A stretch of DNA of 11,988 nucleotides, from contig CAIYTD010000230.1 of assembly GCA_903928955.1 (NCBI GenBank), positions 1 through 11,988 of the forward strand, written 5' to 3'. The stretch comes from Oligoflexia bacterium. GTDB taxonomy: Bacteria > Bdellovibrionota > UBA1018. Numbering within the stretch: the first letter of the stretch is position 1; the number at the start of each line of letters is the position of its first letter. A program made the position numbers and the translations under genes. This document shows positions 1 to 6,447 of the stretch, one piece after another. The notes under the pieces are model-generated. The model was not told the DNA's origin. It ran no database searches and worked only from the letters and a program-made list of their open reading frames with translations.

Positions 1-347
1 CAGGCATCTCCATAGACCCAGGCATTTCCAGTTACCCAAGCATGACCAGTAACGCGGGCATGATCAGTGATACGGGAATGATCAGTAACATGAGCACCAT
101 CACAAATACTTGCTTCTAACCCAATATGAGGCTTATTACGAAAGGGTTGCCGTCCTGTTTGCATAACAGTTGCACTATCAGCGACAAACCCTCCTAGACT
201 ACCGTCTGAATTTCTTGTGCATTTTCCAGGAGCACCATTACAAGGAGGATGAACAGAGTCTGTAATACACCAATTATCATATGCAGAGATCGGGTTGATG
301 AAGAAAAATGAGAATAAACTGATAAAAATAGCTGAACTTAAAATCAT
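1..347 (-). CDS. Secreted hexapeptide-repeat protein, copy 1 (partial)
   Basis: The frame reads without a stop from ATG at 347 (minus strand) to the window edge, giving 115 complete codons; the C-terminus lies outside. Residues 1-22 form a signal peptide (hydrophobic core, probable cleavage after SA at 21-22). A short segment with Cys27, Cys36 and Cys43 follows, then an NSDGSLGGFVAD stretch (46-57). From residue 78 hexapeptides of the form xAxVxG begin (HARVTG, HAWVTG, NAWVYG), as in left-handed beta-helix proteins. It is a clear paralogue of the next gene, with all four early cysteines conserved (the fourth is Cys82). A GAGGGG ribosome site lies 9 nt before the ATG. The family is seen in the sequence; export and disulfides are inferred; the function is unknown. 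Confidence 0.8.
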   Translation of the reverse strand, partial: MILSSAIFISLFSFFFINPISAYDNWCITDSVHPPCNGAPGKCTRNSDGSLGGFVADSATVMQTGRQPFRNKPHIGLEASICDGAHVTDHSRITDHARVTGHAWVTGNAWVYGDA

Positions 348-399
348 TAAAAATAACCCCTCAAATAAAAAATACCCAAATAAAATTCAAGCCCTAGTT

Positions 400-1029
400 C
401 TAAAATGCATAATTCCCCTCTGAGATCACTTTATTTCCGAAAATAAGAGCATCTCCAAAGACCCTCGCCGTTCCAAAAACGTTGGCATTTTCATAAATCC
501 GAGAATCTCCCGAGACCAAAGCATTCCCCATCACCCACGCATTTCCTGTAACCCGAGCATTTCCAAAGACCCGAGAATTCTCAAAAACCGAGGCACTACC
601 AGAAATCTGAGCGCTTCCAAAAACCCAGACACTTCCAAAAACCTGCCCAGTTCCGAAAATCCAAGCACTTCCAGAAACCCATGCATTTCCGAAGACACTA
701 GCGCTACCAAAAACCCAGGCACCTCCAGAAATTCGGGCATTTCCCATGACCCGAGCAGCTCCAAAGACCCGAGCATGATCACAAACACTTGCTTCTAATC
801 CAATATAAGGCCCATTACGACCCAAGCCACTGACAATTACCGAGACAACACTTGCGGTATCAGCAACAAATCCTCCCAAGCTGCCGTCAGAATTTCTTGA
901 GCATTTTCCTAAAACACCACTACAAGGTGGGTTGACGGGATCTGCTATACACCAATCATCATCTGCAAAGGTCGGGGTAATAAATAAAAATGAGAATAAA
1001 CTGATAAAAATAGCTGAACTTAAAATCAT
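400..1029 (-). CDS. Secreted hexapeptide-repeat (beta-helix-like) protein, copy 2
   Basis: This is a complete 209-aa protein. Residues 1-22 are a signal peptide ending FA before DDD. Residues 23-78 form a small cysteine-containing head (C27, C36, C43; C83 sits at the start of the repeats). Residues 79-198 are about twenty hexapeptides such as NARVTG, NAWVMG and TARVFG, followed by an 11-residue tail. The hydrophobic V/I every six residues with small A/S between predicts a left-handed beta-helix of about six coils. The glycine sits two residues after V/I, unlike the classic hexapeptide of acyltransferases, and no catalytic histidine is seen, so a structural or binding role is more likely than an enzyme. 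The resemblance is to xAxVxGNAxV proteins such as E. coli YdcK in repeat pattern only. GAGGAG lies 9 nt before the ATG. The function is unknown. Confidence 0.85.
   Translation of the reverse strand: MILSSAIFISLFSFLFITPTFADDDWCIADPVNPPCSGVLGKCSRNSDGSLGGFVADTASVVSVIVSGLGRNGPYIGLEASVCDHARVFGAARVMGNARISGGAWVFGSASVFGNAWVSGSAWIFGTGQVFGSVWVFGSAQISGSASVFENSRVFGNARVTGNAWVMGNALVSGDSRIYENANVFGTARVFGDALIFGNKVISEGNYAF
436..795 (-). repeat. 18-bp tandem coding repeats (hexapeptide units)
   Basis: About twenty degenerate 18-nt units encode residues 79-198 of the copy 2 repeat protein. The units are diverged in sequence but keep the GG(N) and GC(N) positions of the xAxVxG hexapeptide. Their periodicity also keeps the other strand and other frames free of stops, which produces spurious overlapping open frames (for example 531-788). 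Positions 1-116 hold the first units of the same kind in copy 1. Confidence 0.8.
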
Positions 1030-1036
1030 TAAAAAT
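986..1036. repeat. 51-bp exact direct repeat shared with 304-354
   Basis: Positions 986-1036 and 304-354 are identical over 51 bases, offset by 682. They cover the first 14 codons of both repeat-protein genes plus the 7 bases before each ATG. Identity falls off in the rest of the two genes, so this stretch is either the most recently exchanged part of a tandem duplication or is held by selection on the signal peptide and translation start. Confidence 0.85.
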
Positions 1037-1093
1037 GACTCCTCAAATAAAGGAGAATCTATTTTTCATGATCTGAGTTTTAAAATGGAAAAA

Positions 1094-1122
1094 ATATTAA
1101 ATTTAAAAAAATAACTTGTGAA
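1094..1122 (-). promoter_or_regulatory. Putative promoter of the repeat-protein gene copy 2
   Basis: On the minus strand a TTCACA -35 box (1117-1122) and a TAATAT -10 box (1094-1099) are separated by exactly 17 nt. Initiation would fall near 1087 and give a leader of about 58 nt. The region is very A+T rich, so chance matches are easy. No intrinsic terminator is visible between the yhaM-like gene and here, so read-through from it is also possible. Confidence 0.4.
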
Positions 1123-1228
1123 TATTTTAATGCAAAAAACAGATCTCGTTCGCTTAGACAAGCCCAAGTACCACACCCATGCACTTAACTTCAACTCACA
1201 ATTTTGGTCCATGAATGTGACTCTTGAA

Positions 1229-2227
1229 TTACTCGTTTGGAGGAATTGCCCAATCCGGTTTATAAAAATAGCGCTCAAAATTACGATTTATTGCCGTCCA
1301 TCGACCGGGGGTTTGGTCTTGGCTAATAAATTTTTGAATTGCGTTTACTTTCGAGTCCAGATCATCCACCATATGAACAAGAAGTGCTTCTAAGCACTGA
1401 GGTTCTTTGGGAGAGCCATATTCTAAACGTCCATGATGGGCAAGAATCACATGTTTGAGAAGTAGTTTTTTTTCCTCTGGAAAACCTCCAGGAAGTTTTC
1501 CAGGTTGAGCTTCGAGTTCTCTTATTTTACGATCAATGAGTTCCACTCCCATCACGAGATGGCCGATCAACTTACCTTCATTTGTATAATCCGTCACGCG
1601 ATCATAAGAGAGCTCCCAAATTTTTCCAATATCATGAAAAAATCCTCCTAAAAAAAGCAAATCCCGATCGAGATATTTTCCATAATGCCTAGATAAACTG
1701 TCTAAAATTCCAGTTATGGAAACAACATGCTCCAGTAGGCCCGTTTTATAAGCATGGTGCATTCCCTTTGCTGCAGGAGCACGTTTCATTTTTTCAATAA
1801 TCTCAGGATCATCCCTCAAAATAGCTTCAGCAAGAGCTTTATAATAAGGGTCCTGAATGGAAGAAACATAATCTAAAAGAACTCCATAGAGACGATCCGC
1901 ATCCAAGTCACTTTCAGGCAGATAATCTTTTTGCTCGACTTCATCTTCCCTTAAAATCTGAAGTCGCTGAACAACAATCTGCCTTCTTCCCTGATAAGTC
2001 TGACAACGTCCTTCTACAAGAACAAAGGCATCTCTCACCGCTTGCCCTACATAAGCGGTCACATCCTCCCAAACCCTTCCTTCGATCTCCCCCGTTTTAT
2101 CCATAAAAACGAGGTTCATATAAGGCTTTCCATTCTTACCTACGGCAGTAGCGCTGAATTTAATTAAGAAAGGTGATTCAACGCTATCTTTATCCTTTAA
2201 ATCTTTTATAAACTGAGTTTTTTTCAT
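1229..2227 (-). CDS. yhaM: YhaM-type 3'-5' exoribonuclease (OB fold + HD domain)
   Basis: The product is 332 aa, close to the usual length of YhaM/CBF1 proteins (about 310-320 aa). Residues 15-95 form an OB-type nucleic-acid-binding domain (ATAVGKNGKPYMNLVFMDKTGEIEGRVW region). Residues 155-295 form an HD metal-hydrolase domain: H158, H166, the HD pair H198-D199 followed by GK, GH at 222-223, H264-H265 and D288-D289 are the expected metal-binding positions. The family trims RNA (and in vitro ssDNA) from the 3' end and acts in the cytoplasm. AAGAG lies 7 nt before the ATG. It is divergent from ygfZ and lies upstream, on the same strand, of the repeat-protein genes. The family call is firm; the exact substrate here is inferred. 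The symbol follows the Bacillus homologue. Confidence 0.85.
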   Translation of the reverse strand: MKKTQFIKDLKDKDSVESPFLIKFSATAVGKNGKPYMNLVFMDKTGEIEGRVWEDVTAYVGQAVRDAFVLVEGRCQTYQGRRQIVVQRLQILREDEVEQKDYLPESDLDADRLYGVLLDYVSSIQDPYYKALAEAILRDDPEIIEKMKRAPAAKGMHHAYKTGLLEHVVSITGILDSLSRHYGKYLDRDLLFLGGFFHDIGKIWELSYDRVTDYTNEGKLIGHLVMGVELIDRKIRELEAQPGKLPGGFPEEKKLLLKHVILAHHGRLEYGSPKEPQCLEALLVHMVDDLDSKVNAIQKFISQDQTPGRWTAINRNFERYFYKPDWAIPPNE

Positions 2228-2243
2228 AAATTTACTCTTACAT

Positions 2244-2273
2244 TTGAACTGTTTGCCAATACCATCTTAATAT
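2244..2273 (+). promoter_or_regulatory. Putative promoter of ygfZ
   Basis: TTGAAC (2244-2249) and TAATAT (2268-2273) are separated by 18 nt in the 60-bp gap between the divergent yhaM-like gene and ygfZ. Initiation near 2280 would leave only 7-9 nt before the ygfZ ATG, so the transcript would be almost leaderless, consistent with no clear Shine-Dalgarno there. The yhaM promoter must overlap this region on the other strand; only a weak candidate was seen. Confidence 0.4.
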
Positions 2274-2287
2274 GCGAGATCTTAGAA

Positions 2288-3241
2288 ATGTTCCAGATTT
2301 ACCATCCAGAATCAAAAACAAACCTCCTCGAATGGAGTTGGGTTATTTTATCCGGTCCTGACGCAAAAAACTTTTTGCACCGACTTACAACAATAAATGT
2401 CAATCTTCTTCCAATAGGAGAAGGTCACCCGGGCTGCTTTTTAACTCCCCAAGGAAAAATTCGAGTCTTTTTCATCCTTTGGAATCTAGGTCCGGATGAA
2501 TATGCTTTTGAATTTGAAGCTGGTCCTTCCGGAAAATGGAAACAAAACCTCCTAAAGTTCCTAGAGGAATTCACTTTTGCTGAAAAAATGACTGTAACCG
2601 ATCTCTCTACTTCACTTCAGTGGACCTGGTTGTTTAATGAGGGTTCTGATCAAGAGCATAAAACTTCTCCCATCGATTCCGGATTGAGAATCTGTCACCA
2701 CGGCTCTTTAGACTATGGAAGGCTTTGGAGCACAGCATGGGGGGATCCTACTCAGCTTGCTGAATGGCTAAAAAAATTCTATCCAAAAAGCCCAACGCTT
2801 AAACTGCAAGAAATTGAGTCGTGGAGAATGCAAGCTCTGCGCCCAAGAGTAAACTCAGAAATTACAGAAGCAGTTCTACCCCTTGAGATTGGCCTAAGGC
2901 AGGCTATTGCAGACAATAAGGGATGCTATCCTGGCCAAGAAGTCATCGAAAAAATCATTGCTTTAGGTTCACCTCCGAGAAGACTTGTTCGAATCGAAGG
3001 TGAAGGAAATGCACCCCGTATCGGAGATTCGATTTATCACTTCTCGACACCATCGATTGTGCTAGGACAAATTACCAGTATCTCAAAACAAGGAAACAAA
3101 TATTCAGCGCTCGGATTAATCAAAAAAATTCATGCAAAAGAAGGTTTAGAAGTCCAATTTTCCACTAACCAGGGGGCAACTTATCAAAACTCCAATTGTG
3201 AAAAACCAAAAGGAGCGATTACTCAAATCAGCTCCTACTGA
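2288..3241 (+). CDS. ygfZ: YgfZ/GcvT-like folate-binding Fe-S maintenance protein
   Basis: The 317-aa product has the hallmark K-G-C-Y-x-G-Q-E motif at residues 211-218, with the conserved cysteine at 213. The N-terminal half has the GcvT-like pattern LSGPDAKNFLHRLTT (21-35) and GCFLTPQGKI (49-58). YgfZ (COG0354) is a tetrahydrofolate-binding cytoplasmic protein that supports a subset of Fe-S enzymes, including the tRNA-modifying MiaB in E. coli. The motif separates it from true glycine-cleavage aminomethyltransferase, which lacks KGCYxGQE. ATG 2288 is the first start and no strong Shine-Dalgarno is visible. Its last 44 nt overlap the start of the next gene, which suggests co-transcription with it. 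Confidence 0.92.
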   Translation: MFQIYHPESKTNLLEWSWVILSGPDAKNFLHRLTTINVNLLPIGEGHPGCFLTPQGKIRVFFILWNLGPDEYAFEFEAGPSGKWKQNLLKFLEEFTFAEKMTVTDLSTSLQWTWLFNEGSDQEHKTSPIDSGLRICHHGSLDYGRLWSTAWGDPTQLAEWLKKFYPKSPTLKLQEIESWRMQALRPRVNSEITEAVLPLEIGLRQAIADNKGCYPGQEVIEKIIALGSPPRRLVRIEGEGNAPRIGDSIYHFSTPSIVLGQITSISKQGNKYSALGLIKKIHAKEGLEVQFSTNQGATYQNSNCEKPKGAITQISSY

Positions 3242-6200
3242 TAAATATCTGATTGCCTGCATCCTTTGGATAGGAATATTGCTAGGTTCAACAAGTGAAG
3301 CAAGCTCCATTTATAAAGATCAACCTTTTTCGTCAATAGATGCATTTGGACTTTCTCCTTATTGGGAATGGAGAACCCTTGAAAGTGAAAATTTTCGAGT
3401 CCTTTTTCCTTCTCATCTCAAAGAAATAGCTGATCTGGCAGCTCAATACCTAGAAGAAACCCACTGCTTTTTAGCTCCCATTCTCCGCTGGCAACCCCAT
3501 TATAAAACACAAATTTTAGTCATTGATAACTCAGACATCGCCAACGGCTTAACCGCTGCTTTATTACGAGTCGGAATTGTCCTTTGGGTAACTCCTCCTG
3601 AAAATTGGGATTCAAACGGATATTATGATGATTGGCTCCGACTTTTAGTCGTGCACGAATATACTCATTTTCTAAATATGGATGCTACCTCGAGCTTCTG
3701 GAGTCCCCTTCGATTTATTTTTGGAGATTTAGGACTTCCCAACTCTACCTGGACCCCCTGGATGCTAGAAGGCCTTGCAGTTTATATGGAAACTCGATTT
3801 ACTACTGCAGGTCGCGGTAGAAGCCCCTATTATGAAATGGCGCTAAGAACAGCAATAGAAGAACAGACATTCAACACTCCATCGTTTGTCACAATTAATC
3901 AAATTTCAGGTAAGAATCCTTACTTTCCTGGAGGAGATACTCGTTATCAGTTCGGATATCAACTCATAAACGAAGTAACGAAAGAAATCAAACGGCCCGA
4001 TTTTAGCGGAGTTTCTTATGATAAAAAAGATAGAATAAAAACAGGCGAGGACATCCTAGGTATTCTCTCTGAGAGAGGAAGTCGTAGAGTCCCATTTTTC
4101 ATTAATGATAACTTAGAAAATATTACTGGAAAAGATTGGTATACTTTTTGGAATCAATGGACTGAAAAAACGCAAAAACGCATGCAAAACGACCTCCATA
4201 CAATTCGCAATCAACCTCTTTCCAAAGTCACACTATTGACAGAAAAAGATCATTTCAAGAGCAGTAACTTATTAAGTGGTGCTATTTCCCCTGATGGAAA
4301 ATGGATTGCTTATACAATGGAATCTGCAGATCAAAGATCTGGACTTTTTCTCAAAAATGAGAAAACAAAAGAAACAAAAAGATTAGACGACAAAATTGGT
4401 GGAGCAGGAATGAGCTTTACACCTGACTCACGGACTCTCTTCTACAGCGAAATTCGACAAAAAGGCCAATATGCGACTTGGTCAGATCTTCGAGCCTATG
4501 ATCTAGAAAAAAATTACAGCTATGAATTAACTTCTAACTTAAGAGCAAAGGATCCTCACGTCTCACCTGATGGTAAATGGGTAATTTTTACTCTCACTGA
4601 AACCGCAATTACGCAACTAGCGCTTGCACCACTTATAAAAGTCTCCGAAGAATATAAACTAGGACGTATATTAAAAATAGAATTTGGCTCAAAATATGAC
4701 CATGTAGCAAATCCAAAATTCTCAATAGATGGCAGTAAAATCTACTGTAGTTTTCACCCAAACGGAAAATCTCAAGAAGATATTTTAGTATATGATCGAA
4801 GTACCCAAAAAATATCAGTCTTTTTTTCAGATGGCAATTATAATCGCTTCCCGATTGAAAATGCATTAGGACAAGTCTATTTCATTTCTAATCTCACCGG
4901 AGTAAATAATCTCTACCATTATTTAGAGCCGGGAAAAAAACCTGAACTGGTAACAAACATTACAACAGGAATTCAATTTCCTTTTTTTAATCTAAGCAAC
5001 AAACAAACTTACATTTATGCATCTGTTTTTTCATCCAGCGGATGGAAGCTGGGACAAGTAGAGCTTCTTCAAAAATCTATTTCCGCTGAGTCTGTAAGAG
5101 TTTCACTCCCTCCAGCCCCTCCCATCGGGATAAACTCGAAAACAAATCTCAAAAAATCAGAATATTCAAAATATAAAGATCAGCCCTACTCTCTTTATCC
5201 AAGCATTCTACCTCGAATTTGGACTCCACTCATTGGATGGGATGCTCAAGGAATGACTGCAGGTGCAGAATTAGTTGGTTTTGATGCTATTAACGAGCAT
5301 CGGTATGTGCTCGGTGTCGATTACGAATCTCAACTGCAACAAGTTAATGGGTTTGCTCTCTATTCCAATCGCTCTCTTGGGCCCTCCATTAATTTGAGCG
5401 GCAGTTGGAACACTTTTATTTTGGAGACAGACCCAAATTTTTCCATAACGCAATATGCGAGAGAATTTCTCTATTCAGCATCGATTTCTTATCCTCTTTT
5501 ATTTACCTATAGTAATCTGACTCCCTCGCTAGCAGCAAATTTAGAACAGGATTTCTACTATATCACCGCTCCCAATTTCTCCCAGCCACTCTTAATCAAC
5601 AAATCTCCTCTGCAAGTGAATTTGGATGCCAGTCTTTCCTTTTCCAACCTAGAAACATCGAATCTCGCTTTTACTAGCGAAGGAGGACGCTCCACCGTTT
5701 TAGGAGCCAGACTCTCCTTTTCTGGAAACGATCCCGTTTGGAAAGCATTATTAATGGATCAAGAAGTCATTCCAATCGCAAAACATACTACTTTAATCCC
5801 TTCTGTGAAAGCCATGTGGACATCCCAAAAAAGCGTGACTTTTCCATGGACAGAAACTCAGTTAGCAGGACGAACTCAAGGAACCCAATTTGGCCCAGTC
5901 CTCTTTAATCCACTTTTAGGAGACAACCTGAACCAACTGACTCTGCGAGGCTATCCCTACTTTTCTTTCTTTGCCCCGGCAGGAGCTGTAGCTTCGATCG
6001 ATTTCCGTTTCCCCATTGTTCAAATTTTCGAAGGGTTAGGAACAAATCTTCTTTTTCTCAATCAATTTTATGGCTTTACATTTGCGGAGCTAGGAAGTCT
6101 ATTTTACTCAAATTCCACCACTCTGCTTCCATCTGTAGGAGGAGGACTCAGAATGACCACTGAGCTCTTTTTCTTCCCCGTTACTTTTTCGGCAGAATAC

Positions 6201-6278
6201 CATGCAGGTCTCCAAAAAAGTTTACATGGAACAGATGATTTGTTTTTTCAAGTGATCTTAAACGCTCTTACTTTTTGA
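3198..6278 (+). CDS. HExxH peptidase-like / PD40 propeller / outer-membrane barrel protein
   Basis: The 1026-aa product begins with a signal peptide (basic 1-16, hydrophobic 17-30, STSEA cleavage region near 35). Residues 60-330 resemble a peptidase-MA (gluzincin) domain: HEYTH at 153-157 gives zinc ligands H153 and H157 and catalytic E154, with E191 in WMLEGLAVY as the likely third ligand. Residues 345-620 carry PD40/TolB-like propeller blades (SPDGKWIAYT at 364-373, TPDSRTLFYS, SPDGKWVIFT, SIDGSKIYCS). Residues 670-1026 are rich in alternating hydrophobic strands, contain LRGYP (916-920) followed by IDFRFPI as in Omp85-type barrels, and end in Phe. The start is GTG at 3198, inside the ygfZ end, with no Shine-Dalgarno; no ATG lies before the signal peptide. 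It is likely outer-membrane with the protease domain in the periplasm. Substrate unknown; activity inferred. Confidence 0.8.
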   Translation: MKNQKERLLKSAPTDKYLIACILWIGILLGSTSEASSIYKDQPFSSIDAFGLSPYWEWRTLESENFRVLFPSHLKEIADLAAQYLEETHCFLAPILRWQPHYKTQILVIDNSDIANGLTAALLRVGIVLWVTPPENWDSNGYYDDWLRLLVVHEYTHFLNMDATSSFWSPLRFIFGDLGLPNSTWTPWMLEGLAVYMETRFTTAGRGRSPYYEMALRTAIEEQTFNTPSFVTINQISGKNPYFPGGDTRYQFGYQLINEVTKEIKRPDFSGVSYDKKDRIKTGEDILGILSERGSRRVPFFINDNLENITGKDWYTFWNQWTEKTQKRMQNDLHTIRNQPLSKVTLLTEKDHFKSSNLLSGAISPDGKWIAYTMESADQRSGLFLKNEKTKETKRLDDKIGGAGMSFTPDSRTLFYSEIRQKGQYATWSDLRAYDLEKNYSYELTSNLRAKDPHVSPDGKWVIFTLTETAITQLALAPLIKVSEEYKLGRILKIEFGSKYDHVANPKFSIDGSKIYCSFHPNGKSQEDILVYDRSTQKISVFFSDGNYNRFPIENALGQVYFISNLTGVNNLYHYLEPGKKPELVTNITTGIQFPFFNLSNKQTYIYASVFSSSGWKLGQVELLQKSISAESVRVSLPPAPPIGINSKTNLKKSEYSKYKDQPYSLYPSILPRIWTPLIGWDAQGMTAGAELVGFDAINEHRYVLGVDYESQLQQVNGFALYSNRSLGPSINLSGSWNTFILETDPNFSITQYAREFLYSASISYPLLFTYSNLTPSLAANLEQDFYYITAPNFSQPLLINKSPLQVNLDASLSFSNLETSNLAFTSEGGRSTVLGARLSFSGNDPVWKALLMDQEVIPIAKHTTLIPSVKAMWTSQKSVTFPWTETQLAGRTQGTQFGPVLFNPLLGDNLNQLTLRGYPYFSFFAPAGAVASIDFRFPIVQIFEGLGTNLLFLNQFYGFTFAELGSLFYSNSTTLLPSVGGGLRMTTELFFFPVTFSAEYHAGLQKSLHGTDDLFFQVILNALTF

Positions 6279-6293
6279 TGCTCCTAATACCTG

Positions 6294-6308
6294 ATTTAAA
6301 AAGTACGA
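6294..6308. repeat. 15-bp direct repeat, mate at 6464-6478
   Basis: The 15-mer atttaaaaagtacga occurs at 6294-6308, just after the barrel-protein gene, and again at 6464-6478 inside the first codons of sucA, exactly 170 bp apart. The flanks do not match, so this is not clearly a target-site duplication. Its A+T-rich core makes chance partly plausible. Confidence 0.6.
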
Positions 6309-6369
6309 TAGTATTCTCTCTTCTTAAAATAGACGTTTGGTGCTAAAGCTTTTCCAGCTCTAAAAAATC

Positions 6370-6399
6370 TTGACGCATGCTGCTAGACCGTCTTAAAAT
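6370..6399 (+). promoter_or_regulatory. Putative sigma-70-type promoter of the sucA-sucB-lpd operon
   Basis: TTGACG (6370-6375) and TAAAAT (6394-6399) are separated by 18 nt in the 169-bp intergenic region. This is the strongest promoter-like sequence in the window (five of six matches in each box). Initiation near 6406 gives a leader of about 40 nt to the TTG start preferred below, but only about 15 nt to the GTG at 6421. No operator palindrome or terminator was recognised between 6279 and 6369. Confidence 0.5.
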
Positions 6400-6437
6400 G
6401 TAATAAACAAAATATCAGCAGTGCACATTTCAATCGT

Positions 6438-6441
6438 GAGG
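6438..6441 (+). promoter_or_regulatory. Shine-Dalgarno GAGG that decides the sucA start
   Basis: GAGG at 6438-6441 lies 6 nt before the TTG at 6448. Neither the in-frame GTG at 6421 nor the one at 6436 has a comparable site upstream. The protein from TTG begins MEKFSYL, which fits the usual start of 2-oxoglutarate dehydrogenase E1 just before its conserved N-terminal helix. Confidence 0.5.
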
Positions 6442-6447
6442 CCTTCG

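Noticed and set aside
531..788. Open frame overlapping the repeat-protein gene on the same strand in another frame
   Set aside because: It is a by-product of the 18-bp periodicity; the frame with signal peptide and ribosome site is the real gene.
1..1029. CRISPR-like array suggested by regular spacing of repeats
   Set aside because: The units are contiguous degenerate 18-bp codon repeats with no spacers, inside genes with signal peptides and ribosome sites.
1030..1060. CTCCT...AGGAG hairpin that could hide the ribosome site of the copy 2 repeat gene
   Set aside because: Only five pairs with a 7-nt loop, and copy 1 has GAGGGG without the pairing partner, so the structure is not kept between paralogues.
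1160..1190. Imperfect hairpin (AAGTGC/GTACTT, minus strand) as a terminator for the yhaM-like gene
   Set aside because: Six pairs including a G-U with a 9-nt loop and no following T-tract; not a convincing intrinsic terminator.
1118..1393. Plus-strand 91-codon open frame across the 3' end of the yhaM-like gene
   Set aside because: It is antisense to conserved YhaM C-terminal coding sequence, has no ribosome site and no recognisable protein features.
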